Source of the DNA: Oopsacas minuta
Lineage: Eukaryota; Porifera; Hexactinellida; Lyssacinosida; Leucopsacidae
Assembly: GCA_024704765.1 (NCBI GenBank)
Contig: JAKMXF010000045.1
Span: 1-54,126, forward strand
DNA length: 54,126 bases
Direction of reading: 5' to 3'
A program made the position numbers and the translations under genes. Shown here piece after piece: positions 1-11,341 of this stretch; within the stretch, counting starts at the first letter, position 1, and each line of letters opens with the position of its first letter. The notes beneath the pieces are model-generated. The model ran no database searches. It was not told the DNA's origin and saw only the letters and a list, made by a program, of their open reading frames with translations.

Positions 1-612
1 TTAATCAGTCAGGAAGAGATATTCTCCAGAGACATGAAAGAGATGATAACTGATCTTCCACACAACGAACATTATCGGATGGACCATAAAACTGATAAGT
101 ATTGGTGGAACCACACAAGTGTATTGTTTTCATTTGGAGAGAATTCTAACAATAGTCGTGATGAAGTGTTGAACTCTATCAAAGGAAATATAGGAATTAA
201 AGAAGTGGTGAACAGAGCTGGTGATAGATATATTTGGATGTCAGATACTACTTCTAAAGAGGATATTGTTAATCAAATCCAAACTCAATGTGATAATATG
301 AAAACGAATCGTAACGATAGAGAGTTTATTGGCGGACCTACAGAGCACTATCCCATGAAAATGAAGGAAGAAAAGTACAATATTACGGAAATTAAGTATT
401 CATGGTTTTGCTTCACTATCTCTTCTCTTATTCTTATCCTGCTGTTATGTCTATTTTTCCTTTTCCTTCCGGTAACTCTTCCGACTTTTCTCTGCTTACT
501 AATACCATTGTCAGTTTGTATTCCGGCAATTTTCCGAAAATTGAAATCATCCTGGATTTTGTTAAAGACGATTAACATTTATATTTATTCAATTTCGTTT
601 TGCATAATATAG
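1..612 (+). CDS. AIG1/GIMAP-type GTPase, C-terminal part with membrane anchor (5' end outside window)
   Basis: The frame is open from base 1, so this is the end of a longer gene; the first ATG inside the window (34) need not be the start. Residues near VLFSFGENSNNSRDEV followed by VVNRAGDRYIWMSD resemble the end of an AIG1 (GIMAP) G domain, where the guanine-specificity strand is followed by a helix and a strand containing a G-x-R-Y pattern. The P-loop would lie upstream, unseen. The C-terminus has a long hydrophobic stretch (about residues 125-165 from the first ATG), consistent with a tail or hairpin anchor, as in several vertebrate GIMAPs. Family assignment is by pattern only and G1-G3 cannot be checked. 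Confidence 0.5.
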   Translation, partial: LISQEEIFSRDMKEMITDLPHNEHYRMDHKTDKYWWNHTSVLFSFGENSNNSRDEVLNSIKGNIGIKEVVNRAGDRYIWMSDTTSKEDIVNQIQTQCDNMKTNRNDREFIGGPTEHYPMKMKEEKYNITEIKYSWFCFTISSLILILLLCLFFLFLPVTLPTFLCLLIPLSVCIPAIFRKLKSSWILLKTINIYIYSISFCII

Positions 613-1041
613 TATTATATCTATGTATTTTATCAATTATATAAATTTATCTACTGAAGAAGACGTGGTGTACAAACTGTGACTGTACGAACTATGCCGT
701 ATAAAATTTAGGCACTAGCGTTGCACTAGCCATTTACCTTCGATTAGTGTCAATATTGCTCCCAAATGCAGATGTTGCTCGGATGTCTGACTACCTCCTC
801 GATGTAAATTATTTTAATCTATTCTACTTGTTAAATAAGATTATGATCGAATTGATTGAGAAAATGGCAAGAGCATTAAGCGCTCCTCTTTTTATCGGGC
901 ACACTCTCGTTCCACGCTCCCCCATGAAAAAGGAGCGGTGCTCCTACCTCGCTCCTTACTCAAAAAAGGAGTGCACTCCGGCTTCCGCTCTTGGAAAATC
1001 GCACTCCAATAGCGTCCTTTTCATTCTTCAGACTTACATTA

Positions 1042-1160
1042 GACGAGCCTTTGGCTCGTCGTTTCGCGATGAACTCGGTGCATTCTCCTTGACAACGGAC
1101 AAACAAACAAACAAACAATCATTGAGATTTAATAATATAGATTTGTATTTTAATTAATGA
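1042..1160 (+). repeat. Repeat family R1, partial copy
   Basis: Contains the ACGAGCCTTTGGCTCGTCG hairpin, CGCGATGAACTCG, and a CGGACAAACAAAC block followed by ATTGAGATTT. The same blocks recur at 26880-27310, 35955-36570, 38990-39430 and, in part, 51780-51870. It is a dispersed non-coding repeat, probably a non-autonomous DNA transposon. Confidence 0.65.
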
Positions 1161-1974
1161 GGATTGAATTTAACCATTGTCCATTCGGAAAATAACTAAA
1201 TGTGCAACGTCAAACAATTTCAAGAATTTATGAATTATACATAAGTGTCCCAGCATCCACTTTAGATAGCAAGAATACTGAATTTTATTCAGAATAACGA
1301 TGAAATTTGTAAAATATTTGCAATTACATAGGAGCCCGCTCCAGTGTGTGCGCTCCTTCAAAAATGTAACGCCGCTCCACCTTGCGCGCACTTCCTTAAT
1401 GCTGTGAATATGGCTTATATTTGGTGATTATGTTGGTTTTAGCTCACTGTTCACAAACGCTGTACAAAGCTTGAAAGACGTTTGTATGCAATACAATCTG
1501 TAAACATTTTTATTGTATATTTATCATATGATTCCATTTTAGTATTCATCCAGAGTGCTTTACATGTACGTAGTTGGAAATGTGAGTATTCTAATCATTA
1601 AGTAGTTCTCCACGATTTATCTGTATTATCTAACGTTAAGCTAGTCTGCTAGTTAATCTGATGAAAAAGGTCTGTTAATTTCATGTTCTTGTATTCCAAT
1701 GATGTGTATACAGGATATGTATACAGGATATGTATACAGGGGTTTCTTGAATCAATTACATATTAATAATATTTCAAATTGAAAACTGAGTAAATTAGCG
1801 TTATTGTTTAAAGGTTACACCTTTCAAACTGAGGATAATCGACCATGTACGAGTAATAGTATCAAAAAAAATTACAGCGGGCAACCAATTCAGAACTAGG
1901 GTGTGCGAACGAGTGAATATTATCTTAGTAGCGGATTCGAATGTCCACTAAAACACTTTTTACTAGAATAGTAG

Positions 1975-2205
1975 GGGTTCTATTTTGAAAAGAATCATAC
2001 CAGTGTAAAGAAGAAAGTTGGTAGATTTCATATCATCACTTATAATCACGAAACTTTCATGATGAGTAAGCAATATTTCATATTTTGGTCGAGGTTTTTT
2101 TTATTAATATCTCCTAAAATATTTGTGATAACATTCATTTTACATCTCACTTGGTACATCATGTATATGTAATTTGAAATTATAATTATTATTTTTGAAA
2201 AAGTA
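1975..2205 (-). repeat. Repeat R6, inverted copy of the region upstream of the mariner-type transposase
   Basis: The stretch with ATCATACCAGTGTAAAG, ATTTCATATTTTGGTCGAGG and GATAACATTCATTTTACATC is the reverse complement, with scattered differences, of 14835-15075. That copy immediately precedes the transposase remnant at 15089. This is probably an orphan terminal fragment of the same element family. Confidence 0.7.
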
Positions 2206-2206
2206 A

Positions 2207-2602
2207 ATGATCGCCCGAACTATTTTGAAGTATCGATTTGGTATATCATCATTGCAAACATTTTTCGCAAGTTGTCAAGATTATATTGATGCCAGAATCA
2301 CTGTGACAAAGTGTCCTTTGAGCTTCGAACAACCTATAAGAATAGATAAAATCTGTGACAAATTTAGGAAATTATCACCTTTCCTCATTCTTGAAACCTG
2401 CCATTTAGATAACTCATCTACATTAGAAAATATGATAGAACAATCAGTATCAATCAATCACGGAAATATAATATTAACCTACAAACTTTTAGGATACACC
2501 TTGCTCTCAAGTGGCATTTTCACCCTTAAAACATATATAAACGATGAATTTTACAGCTATGACAGGATGATGGCCCCACTAGCGAAAAGATTCGACTGGT
2601 AA
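2207..2602 (+). CDS. Hypothetical protein, 131 aa
   Basis: An open frame with an ordinary amino-acid mix, starting directly after the R6 repeat fragment. I recognise no domain, signal peptide or clear membrane segment. It could be a lineage-specific exon, an accessory transposon reading frame or a chance frame; Cys and Leu are spread without obvious pattern. No intron-like junctions or promoter are evident. Kept only because it is unusually long for non-coding DNA this AT-rich. Confidence 0.2.
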   Translation: MIARTILKYRFGISSLQTFFASCQDYIDARITVTKCPLSFEQPIRIDKICDKFRKLSPFLILETCHLDNSSTLENMIEQSVSINHGNIILTYKLLGYTLLSSGIFTLKTYINDEFYSYDRMMAPLAKRFDW

Positions 2603-3261
2603 TGCCAAGTAGATATGCAACATCAATTCCTGAAAAAGTAAATTTAATAATACATATTTTCGATCATGCATGTATTTAGATACAGCTTTATTTTACCCAA
2701 AGCAAGTGTCGTATAGGTATGGGCTTAGTTATGTTAATTACAATTTCAAATGAGTTATTGGAATTCGTATCCTAAAGTGGCTACTTAATGGGAAATGTGA
2801 TCTGTATATTGAAGTGATTAAAATATTTTCAGTACCCTAAGTTAACACGCACTAACATAATTCGAAACAATCATCTCATTTTGACAATGCAATATTCTTG
2901 TTTATTAGATAAGCCATATACTTAACGGAACCCTAAATAAGCACAGACCAAATTTGTAATAAGTATTTGAGAGGCCATAAAACTTCATAACAGGCTAGAA
3001 TTAGCCCGGACCAAATTAGTCAATTTGTCAGAATTATGACAAGTATGGTCCTGGCGGACCATTTTTGCAGCCGGACCAAATTTGTCATAACAGAATTACA
3101 TAGACTACCAATTTTACTATAAATAGTGTAATGTACAATGAAAATTCTGATAAGTATTTAGAATGATTTATAATTGTATAATTCTAATTCTATTGTGGTT
3201 TCCACATATGAATACATTTGAAATATAATAAATATCACAATATTATAAAGAAAATTATATC

Positions 3262-3437
3262 TAGGACCCTAGGGTCCTAGAGTGTATTTTCGCTCTAGGA
3301 CCCTATATTTAGTGTATTTTAAAAACTTATTATATCAGTCTGGTGTATTTTGATTTTGATTACTTTCAAACAGGGTCCCAGAAATAATGCTAGGATCCTA
3401 GGGTCATGGAATTTTCTATCAAGACCCTAGGGTCCTG
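3262..3437. repeat. Cluster of CCCTAGGG-type palindromes
   Basis: It begins with the perfect 20-bp palindrome CTAGGACCCTAGGGTCCTAG. CTCTAGGACCCTA, GCTAGGATCCTAGGGTC and GACCCTAGGGTCCTGAG follow within about 150 bases. The spacing is irregular, so it is not a simple tandem array. Confidence 0.75.
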
Positions 3438-4164
3438 AGAATAACTCCTCAATATTATAAAATATGATTATATGAAAGTATTGTCTGACTGTTATACAAA
3501 ACATAAATAGTATCACCTGTTTAATATGCTATGCATGGGAAATTCAATCCATACATCTTATCAGTTCATCAATCAGTTCAATACAGAAACAAACTTTATT
3601 ATCAGTTAATTAATTACTATCTTGTAATAATTTACTATTTGTTTACTCTTTTGAATACAAAAACTAATGCAAAATCTTTACAGCTCTATTAGGAAGGTAA
3701 CAAATGTCTGACCAAATAAGATTTGAAGAGACGATCAACACTTCAATTTCTAATTATAAATGCCAGAATGGTAAGAGAAACAAAGGTTACCTCCAAATGA
3801 ATGCTCGGAAAAATAAATATTGTAACCTCTTTCTGATTCAAATTTGATAAATTTGTAAAAATAATATTCAGTTTTATCTGTTGAATTGAGGAAATTCATA
3901 TTTTTTGACTTCAAATAGCCACAATGCTGTATCTTTTTCCTATACCATTCTTCGCTTCTGACCCATAAAGATTTATTAGCTCTGGGATGAAAAGCAACAT
4001 TGAAAGCGGAATTCTACTACTTATACCGAGATATAATACTCTATCGAAATCTCTAGCTCTCAAATTTGGTTTCGAATTCTAAATATCAAATTTAACATTA
4101 CACATCCAGTTCTCTACAATGGCATTACTATTATACGAATAATTATTTCCAGCTGAAAAATTAT

Positions 4165-4445
4165 TTAGCTTTTGGTCAGAAACATATACGTATACATATA
4201 TGTTTGTATGTCCAGAATTGATTTAAGAAACTGGAGGACCCACAGGGCTGATTTATGGCATACAAGGGTATCCTGTGCCTGGCTCGGACGAAAATTCACA
4301 CCTATAATGGAAATATGACGTCATTGTCATCTTTTTGCATTTTCAAAAATCACATTATTAACCACTGCTTAGCCAATATACATGATAGAAGTTTGAAATT
4401 TGAATCACAGGTACCCCTCAATGTTCTGACCAAAAGCTAACTCAT
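4165..4445 (+). repeat. Repeat family R3 (copy 1)
   Basis: Bounded by TTTTGGTCAG and CTGACCAAAAGCTAAC, so the ends are partly inverted repeats. It contains GGACCCACAGGGCTGATTT and GGTACCCCTCAATGT. A second, inverted copy lies at 53188-53460. Both copies carry the palindromic CRE-like octamer TGACGTCA (here at 4316-4323). Confidence 0.7.
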
Positions 4446-4499
4446 CATGGGATTATTACGTCATCACGACTGTACAAAAATCCAAATTTCGAAAATTTC

Positions 4500-4795
4500 A
4501 GAATTTCTTAATACCTGATGCACGAAGTGCCGAGATTACTAACCAGAAGCGAGATAGCATCTCCAGTGTCACTACAGAAGGCCATTCAATGTAATTTAGA
4601 TGGATCATGGATAATAAAATCTTAAAATTTTACTATTCTGTGAATTCGAGGCACGTAATGCCGAGTATATTCTGTCAGTAGCCGCCAATAACGCTATAAA
4701 ATTTTCTGTTTTTGTTCAAGCTAACCTAGAGCACAGAACTGTCGCGCAGCGACCTAACAAGCGATGCTCGCTAGTATTTCATTAAAACGTTATAC
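4500..4795 (+). repeat. Repeat family R2 (copy 1)
   Basis: Contains GAGGCACGTAATGCCGAG and ends in GTCGCGCAGCGACCTAACAAGCG..GCTAGTAT. The GC-rich end recurs around 32470-32560, 33590-33745 and 53520-53640. The hairpin-like end finishing in CTAG is suggestive of a Helitron-like 3' end, but that is only a guess. Confidence 0.55.
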
Positions 4796-5242
4796 GAAAA
4801 TCCGAACCATTAGCTATATTGCTATATACTAATTGTAGCAACTTTTGAGTTGTATATTAGTAACTAGCAACAAGCAGACAGGTGGGATATTTCTTATAAA
4901 TAATATATACACCAATACACCTGTGGATGACCTTTGCGATACACCCCATCAATAAGCTTGCCAAGGGAGTATCGTCGTACACAGGGAGGGCGATCAACGT
5001 CAGTAAACATCAACATCAGGACCAAAGATTAAATGACAACACCAGAAAGAGCCTTATTAACAGATAACGGTTAATATTATTTCATTATAATTGTAAGTTA
5101 ACTCCATCTTATAGTTACAATTATTCAATTCTAAATAGTCAACAACAAAATACTATACTAATGCACCTTAACAGTTATAACAAACAAACATAGTTCCGTA
5201 AACATATAATTGTTTTATTGATATTTTATCTATACCCTAGAG

Positions 5243-5518
5243 CAGGGATCGGCAACCTTATAAATCAAAGAGCCATTTTTGGCACTAAAAAATGGACAAA
5301 AACGGTCTAAGAGCCGCATAATGTATTTGAGGCATATAATGAAGATAACACACCTATTTATTAAGTCTAAATTAGCCAACTAAACAATGATGAATAACAT
5401 TATAAATTCAAACATAACAAATTCGTTTCCATATAAAACTTTGTTGAAGCTACAGAAGCCAGTGGAGAGGGGCCAAAGAGCCGCATGCGGCTCCGGAGTC
5501 GCTGGTTGCTGACCCCTG
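5243..5518. mobile_element. hAT-type MITE, 276 bp, with 8-bp target duplication
   Basis: Terminal inverted repeats CAGGGATCGGCAACC and GGTTGCTGACCCCTG are flanked by CCCTAGAG (5235-5242) and CCCTAAAG (5519-5526), an 8-bp duplication with one mismatch. CAGGG..GCAACC ends with an 8-bp duplication are typical of hAT elements. There is no coding capacity, so it is non-autonomous. Confidence 0.9.
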
Positions 5519-5710
5519 CCCTAAAGGAACGACGCCAATACCCAAGCATAGACCCCAACCTATTACTCTACATATGCTGGCCATTACACGGGAAATATAG
5601 ACAAGTATTGATAATATAGTTTCTATAAAAAGTATGACTGTAACATTACATTGAGTGGATAATTAAAATAATTTGCAAGAATAAATCGAATTTTAAATTT
5701 TCGTAACACA

Positions 5711-5716
5711 TTTATT
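5711..5716 (-). terminator. Poly(A) signal AATAAA for the NHL gene
   Basis: AATAAA on the minus strand about 135 bases past the stop of the NHL gene, at a distance normal for a 3' UTR. Confidence 0.5.
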
Positions 5717-5848
5717 GCTACTAATGCTGGTCACTTGGGTAGCATGCTTAAGTCACTCGTTTTGAGGCGATCAATCCATCCTTGATATGATTTGTTATCT
5801 AATTCTAATTATCTTCAGTAATATTAAGAAACAGAAACAAACAACAAA

Positions 5849-7078
5849 TTAAAAAGCTTGTAAACAGAAATTATCATTGATAGATATAACATAAATAGTT
5901 CCTAATGCTGAAATACTAATACCAAATGGATCTGTAAATTCTCCTCTCCCATGTCCTTTCCTTCCTATGGTGTGTATTAGCTCTCCTGAAGGAGATAGTA
6001 TCTTGATATTACTACGGATAAAATCAGTAATCAGAATATTCTCTGCTACATCCAAACAAAAGTATCTGGGATAATGCACCACACCATCCTTCCCAAGAGT
6101 AATACATGAGTTTAAAAGACGTCCACTTCTGGAGTAGAAATGGACACAATTAGGGCTGTCATCTAGCACTACGATGTTAGTAGCAGTAACTTTAACATCC
6201 TGAGGGTGTTTTAGCTGTTGAGTACCCAAACAATTAACAAATTCAAGAGCTTTAGAGAATATAGAAACTCTGCTATTGTTCAAATCAGCAATATACACGT
6301 CTCCATTGTAGTCAACACAGAGTCCATATGGTTCATTTAGCTCTCCATCTCTTGCTCCTTTGTTACCAGTCCTCTTCACTAGCTTGTAATCCTTTTTGTT
6401 GAACTGTAACAGAGCGTGGAAATATGTGTCCGTAACGAAGACGTGATCTGTTGTCACAGCTATTCCCCATGGTCTCTTGAGTATGCTTTGTCCAAATCTT
6501 TTCAAGAAATTTCCTTCAAAAGTCACAACTTGAATACGACTGTTATACCAATCAGCTATGTAAATTAAATGATTTGATTCATCTAGAGATATACCCAAAG
6601 CATTTAATTCATTGTTACCTCTCCCTTTCTTTCCTACAGCTAGGATAGGTTCTTTCTTCATAGAGTAGTCCAGCTCCCATTCTTTCACCTCTCCGAACTC
6701 AGCGATTTGAGTTTGTAGTTGGGACAGCATCTTATAGGAGAAGAAGGGCTGCGGGAGTTTCGTGGGAGTCTCCAGCTGTTTGATGCGCTGTTGAAAGAGG
6801 TCAGTGGCCTGGTGATGGAGTTCTTTGTTCTCATTAACTTTTAGGCTTAGTTCCAACAGGTTTCGTTGAGTTTTTGCCAGTTCCTCCATGGCTGCATTAC
6901 GGGTGCTCTCTTTTGATAAATATTCCTCTTTCATATCTCTGAGTTTCCTCAGGAGAGCGTCCCTCCTCGCGATCAGCTGCTTAATTATGAGGTCGAATGT
7001 TTTCATGATTTTGGTAGCGACATACTCGAAATGTTCCACTTCTTTAATTGGTGCATTTATGGTCTGATTTGTTGCCAT
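5849..7078 (-). CDS. Coiled-coil + NHL-repeat protein, 409 aa (TRIM-NHL-like without RING or B-box)
   Basis: Single-exon, complete gene. Residues about 15-110 are a charged coiled coil like the one after B-boxes in TRIM proteins; no RING or B-box cysteine/histidine pattern precedes it. From about 150 to the end there are six NHL-type blades with the usual pattern of a hydrophobic strand, then N/D-x-(I/V)-(Y/L)-(I/V)-x-D, then RI-x-(V/I)-F. Examples are LIYIADWYNSRIQVV, VYIADLNNSRVSIF and ILITDFIRSNIKIL. Six blades form a beta-propeller that binds protein or RNA in relatives (TRIM2/3, Brat). The ATG follows a stop-rich leader. A decayed paralog lies at 10541-11341. The ligand is unknown, and ubiquitin ligase activity is not expected without a RING. 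Confidence 0.88.
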   Translation of the reverse strand: MATNQTINAPIKEVEHFEYVATKIMKTFDLIIKQLIARRDALLRKLRDMKEEYLSKESTRNAAMEELAKTQRNLLELSLKVNENKELHHQATDLFQQRIKQLETPTKLPQPFFSYKMLSQLQTQIAEFGEVKEWELDYSMKKEPILAVGKKGRGNNELNALGISLDESNHLIYIADWYNSRIQVVTFEGNFLKRFGQSILKRPWGIAVTTDHVFVTDTYFHALLQFNKKDYKLVKRTGNKGARDGELNEPYGLCVDYNGDVYIADLNNSRVSIFSKALEFVNCLGTQQLKHPQDVKVTATNIVVLDDSPNCVHFYSRSGRLLNSCITLGKDGVVHYPRYFCLDVAENILITDFIRSNIKILSPSGELIHTIGRKGHGRGEFTDPFGISISALGTIYVISINDNFCLQAF

Positions 7079-7401
7079 TTCTTGATTAGATGTTAGTTTA
7101 TTAGAAATTATATTTTAACTATGCAAACTCTGTTTTATACTTATATAACTTGAGAATATCAATGTACGTCAATGGTTGCTATAGTAATTATTGTAAAGTT
7201 GGGAATTCTTCTTGGTTAGAGTTATGTTATACAATTACATAATCTGATATATTCAAGTTTGATTTCAATTCTACGCAGATTTATTTGCTTTTAATTATTT
7301 ATTGAAAAATTTGATAATATGTTTTTGGAATTATGAATCACTACCGCGGTTGTGGAATGTGAGTATGCGATTTTCACACCCTTTCCCACTATTGTAATAT
7401 A

Positions 7402-7572
7402 CAGTGGAGTCTCCGAAAAGCGGACAAGCCCCTACAACGGACAAACCTCATGGCACGGGTTGAATTTGCTAAGCATGTAATTACTACTTAAGCAGTCTCC
7501 GAGGTGTGGACAATTCTCTACAACGGACAGATAGCCTATCCCCAACGTGTTCATTATTCGGAGACTCTACTG
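7402..7572. mobile_element. Short pogo/Tigger-like MITE, 171 bp, TA target duplication
   Basis: Ends CAGTGGAGTCTCCG and CGGAGACTCTACTG are inverted repeats flanked by TA on both sides (7400-7401, 7573-7574). The CAGTNGA..CTCCG terminus and TA duplication fit pogo/Tigger-class Tc1/mariner relatives. Internal GCGGACA and CAACGGACA repeats are seen. No coding capacity. Confidence 0.75.
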
Positions 7573-7574
7573 TA

Positions 7575-8640
7575 GTTTACTTCTCGTCACTATTCCCATC
7601 TATATGTTTGAAATGTATTATCGTTGAAGAGGAATTGCATACAGTGATCTGTGGATCATGTTTGTTCACTCATAGCAATCCATACACTAGGCAATGGTGC
7701 AGGCAATTTTTAGGAGCAGGGATCGGTTAAACCAGTTTAAGATTATACTGAAGGCCATGACTGGAGTATATATATATATATCAGAATGCACTTTTGTCCG
7801 AATGAATGTATTAGATACTTGTAGAAATATATGTCTTTATTACATAAAAGCAAGATTTTCTCAGTTTTGCCAATTTATTTCTAAGCATTAATTGGGCGAA
7901 ATCACTCCATCTTTAAAACCATGTACAACGTTAAATTTTGATATTGGGTTAAAATTTTGAAGTACGAAATGATCTAACATAGTTTCCATACAACATATTA
8001 AAAATATTGTTAAAATACAACTGGCGCATTTCTGAGTTATAGGACAGACTATGGCTGGTGCAAGTTTGTCATTATCCACTTATAACTTGATAATTTCCTA
8101 TTCAACGATAATACATTTCATAGGAATATTGACGAGATGTAAACTATATTACAATAGTGGGGAAAGGTATGAAAACCGCTTAACTCACATTCAAATATTT
8201 TGGAAAAATAATATGACCAATTGACAACCTAACTATGACTTCCCATTTGACAATAATACATTTTATGTGTCTAACTTTACCAAATTCGAATTACAAATGG
8301 ACCCAACTTCCAGGGCCCGAGATTACCAGATACTAGTCCTTCTATTTAATGTTATAACAAACGTAAGTGATTTGAATTTAAGGAATTATGTTTCCTTTAC
8401 TATCTATACTAATCCGTGTCAGTATAAGCAAACACAATATAGAGTAAGTCAGTAAGTCTTAATCAGTTGAGCAGTAAACACAATGCAAGTATGAAATTCA
8501 CTAATGACTACAAGTAGACGAAATTCTTTTAATTCTTGCTATGAAAAGTATGATCTGCATCCATGGCGAAGTGATCGAGCAATAGCTCGCATTTTATAAT
8601 AGACATCTCCTTAGAGAAGATCTCTGGGGTAAGCCGTACT
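7575..8640. other. No gene seen; one copy of repeat R5
   Basis: Open frames here are short and featureless. Bases 8270-8350 (ACCAAATTCGAATTACAAA .. GATTACCAGATACTAGTCC) recur directly at 14338-14415, so the two flanks of the pseudogene block share a repeat. Confidence 0.55.
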
Positions 8641-10540
8641 CCTGAGTACCGGACCAGGGATGGGAGGCATAGTAAAGCTAGCTCAGATTAATACAGAGGT
8701 GTTTGGGGTCTAGCTGTTTCTATAGAGAGGAGTGAGAATAGCTGGAAGAATTGGTTCGATTCTGACACACCCGAGGTTAGCCCATATTATAACCATATAT
8801 AGAATATATTCACACCATAGGGATCATGGGTCAATTGGTCATGGGTCACCAATGGTACCTCATTGTCCATTCTGATTCACATGACATAACAATAGGTAAC
8901 ACCTCTTCCTGGAGCGTACTCTAGCGGTCTAACAGACCTCCAACAGCTGTTGGTATTACGCTGCTTCAGAGTAGACAGAATATACAGAGCTATTACTAAC
9001 TATATTACTAAACTAATGGGGTAGAGTTTTGTAACTCCTCCTGTTATATCATATGAACAGGTGTTTGAGAAGACCACTAGCTTGTCACCTATCGTGTTTA
9101 TACCAGTCCAGGAGATGATCCAGCTGGAGAGCTTCATAAACTAGAGGGCAGGATAGGGTCAGTTATTTTTTTGGCACCTTTGGACGGGGGACATCACATC
9201 CTATACGTGCTTCTGTGACGTGTTATGTCCCAGTTTCCATGGTTACTTCTTTGGTATTTGTTTTAGGGCTGGAGGTAGTAGATTAAGGTTCTTAGCTATG
9301 GGACAGGGACAAGAGAAACTAGCTCTACAAATGCTAGAGACAGCTTCACAGAAGGACAGTGGCTCCTCTTACAGAACTGCCACTTGTTAGTAAAGTGGCT
9401 CATAGACCTAGACAAGGCTCTAGAGAAGATGACACACCAACACCCTGACTTTCGGTTATGGCTAACCACAGCTCCAACACCAGACTTCCCAATCTCTATT
9501 CTACAGAGATCACTTAAAGTTGTCACAGAACCACCTAACGGTCTCGAACTTAATATGTGTAACACTTACCATAAGATTCCTCCCTCTGCTCTGGAGGACT
9601 GTTTTTATACTGCATTCAAGCCCCTCGTGCATGTCCACGCGTTCTTCCACGCTGTGGTACAAGAGACGAGGAAATATGGTACCATAGGGTAGAATATTAG
9701 TTACGATTTCAATGAGTCAGATTTCACAGTTTGTATGGAACTCCTGAAGACATATTTGACTAAAGCTTATGAGACTAAGTACCCTAAAATGCCCTGGGGG
9801 TCTCTTAAGTACCTGATTGGAGAGGTGAGGGGCTAATTAGTTCCAGTTATAGCTCCGGTTTATAACACCTCTTAATGTAGGTTCTGTATGGAGGAAGAGC
9901 AATAGATAATTTCGATAGAAGAGTCCTTAGAACGTATATGGATGAATATTTCGGTGATTATATATTCGACACCTTTCAACCATTCCACTTCTTCGTGAGT
10001 CCATAAATGGATTATAAAATCCCTGAATCTGGAACCAAAGACAACAACAGAGACGAGATAGAGCGCCTGCTGTTGGCTATCGGCCCTGATGTGTTCGGAC
10101 TACATCCAAATGCTGAGATAGGATATTTCACACGAGCTGCTAAAGATATGTGACATCAACTTGTTGAGCTACAGCGACAGACCGAGAGTCTGGGACAGGT
10201 TTGTGTTTGTTGTTATTGCTGTTGTTATTATTGTTATTAGACCATCGTTACTTGTTTCAGCTCCACCGCCACATGAATATTGCCCATTATTTCACCATTT
10301 TAGCAAAGAAATTCAACTACACAATATATTTACTAACTAACTGGTGAATAGTAGTGATTTATCAACACAGACCTCCTTTATACGCATTTGTTGTTGTGCT
10401 TATACTTAATGTGTATTGTATGATACTACAATAAATTGTAAAGGAATATTTTGGTTGCTAGGGAAGTGTATTTTCTAATAGAACAAGTTACAAATATGAA
10501 ATATGAAAAAATATTCTAAGTTGAGATTTATAACAGTTAG

Positions 10541-11341
10541 TCACAAAACTAAATTTAACTCATTTGTTAGAACTAATCCTAAAGATCTAGAGAGCCATAT
10601 AATTCTATCACCCTCTTCCACTACTTCTATAGTCCGTATATGATTTCCTTCTTTTGAGAATATCTTGATAGCTTTACTAGTAAAATCTCTGATAAGAATA
10701 TTCCCTGCTGGGTCCAGACAGAAGAAATGAGGGGTAGTAATTTCCATCTGGCTACCCATAGATATAAGAGAGCGGAGTCTCTCTCCTGTGTGAGAGAAGA
10801 CATGGATACAGGGATTGTCGGTACAGAGCACGTATTCCTCATCAGATGTTAGCTTGATGTCACGAGGTCTCCTGATTTTCTGTTCAGTGAGGTTACGCAT
10901 ATAAATCAGAGAACTGTTGAGGATTTGGATTCTATTGTTAAGATAATCTGCCAAGTATACACCTCAGGTATAAGATACAGAGAGGCTATGAGGGGTGTTA
11001 AACTTTCCAATCTGAGTTCCCTCAGTCCCTACCTTAGTGACTAGAGAGTAATAATTCTCCTTTTTGAAGCAGAACACTGCATGCACTCCTATATCTGTGA
11101 TATACACATATCCCCCGTGTATAGCTATACCGTGTGGACACTCCACGTTCTGGTGAGTAAAGCTATCTAGATAGTCTCCTTTCTCAGAAAAGATGGAGAT
11201 ACGTGCATGTGGATTTAGTAGGTAGAATTCACCCTCTGTAACGAATATATTATTGGTGTTAGGATCAACAGTAACAGCATGAGGATTAAACAAATTCCCA
11301 GGAGCACTCCCTATCTCCCCAACAGCTACTACCTGTCTCAT
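10541..11341 (-). pseudogene. NHL-repeat protein fragment with premature stop, inside an intron of the dynein pseudogene
   Basis: Two stretches in one frame (10964-11341 and 10541-10963) encode NHL blades aligning with residues about 140-409 of the intact paralog at 5849-7078. Examples are NNIFVTEGEFYL, YVYITDIGVHAVF, YLADYLNNRIQIL and ILIRDFTSKAIKIF. They are separated by one in-frame TGA at about 10965. The similarity starts abruptly near 11358, after a possible CATTATAG acceptor; no coiled-coil region is found. It lies antisense within the 10201-11466 intron of the dynein remnant. If the TGA is an error the frame would be one 270-codon fragment, still lacking the N-terminus. Confidence 0.75.

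Larger units (their letters stand above)
613..2206. other. Gene-free, repeat-derived interval
   Basis: No convincing gene. It holds a cluster of GAGCG/GCTCC motifs in both orientations (about 880-1015 and 1330-1395), a piece of repeat family R1 (1042-1160), three copies of a roughly 14-base TATACAGGATATG unit (1708-1742), and a repeat shared with the mariner region (1975-2205). Open frames at 747-1157 and 1170-1391 lie in these repeats and have no recognisable domain. Confidence 0.6.
2603..5234. other. Gene-free interval with palindromic and dispersed repeats
   Basis: No supported gene. Contents are a block of CGGACCAAATTTGTC-like repeats and a TGGTCC/GGACCA hairpin (about 2940-3080), a GGACCCTAGGGTCC palindrome cluster (3262-3437), and repeats R3 and R2 (4165-4795). 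The 61-codon frame at 4255-4440 lies inside R3. Confidence 0.6.

Noticed and set aside
747-1391. Two open frames of 136 and 73 codons
   Set aside because: They lie in GAGCG/GCTCC motif clusters and the R1 repeat; the translation is low-information.
4255-4440. 61-codon frame with many hydrophobic residues
   Set aside because: Entirely inside repeat R3, which is also present, not open, at 53.2 kb.
9296-9565. 89-codon minus-strand frame
   Set aside because: Antisense shadow of the dynein pseudogene block.
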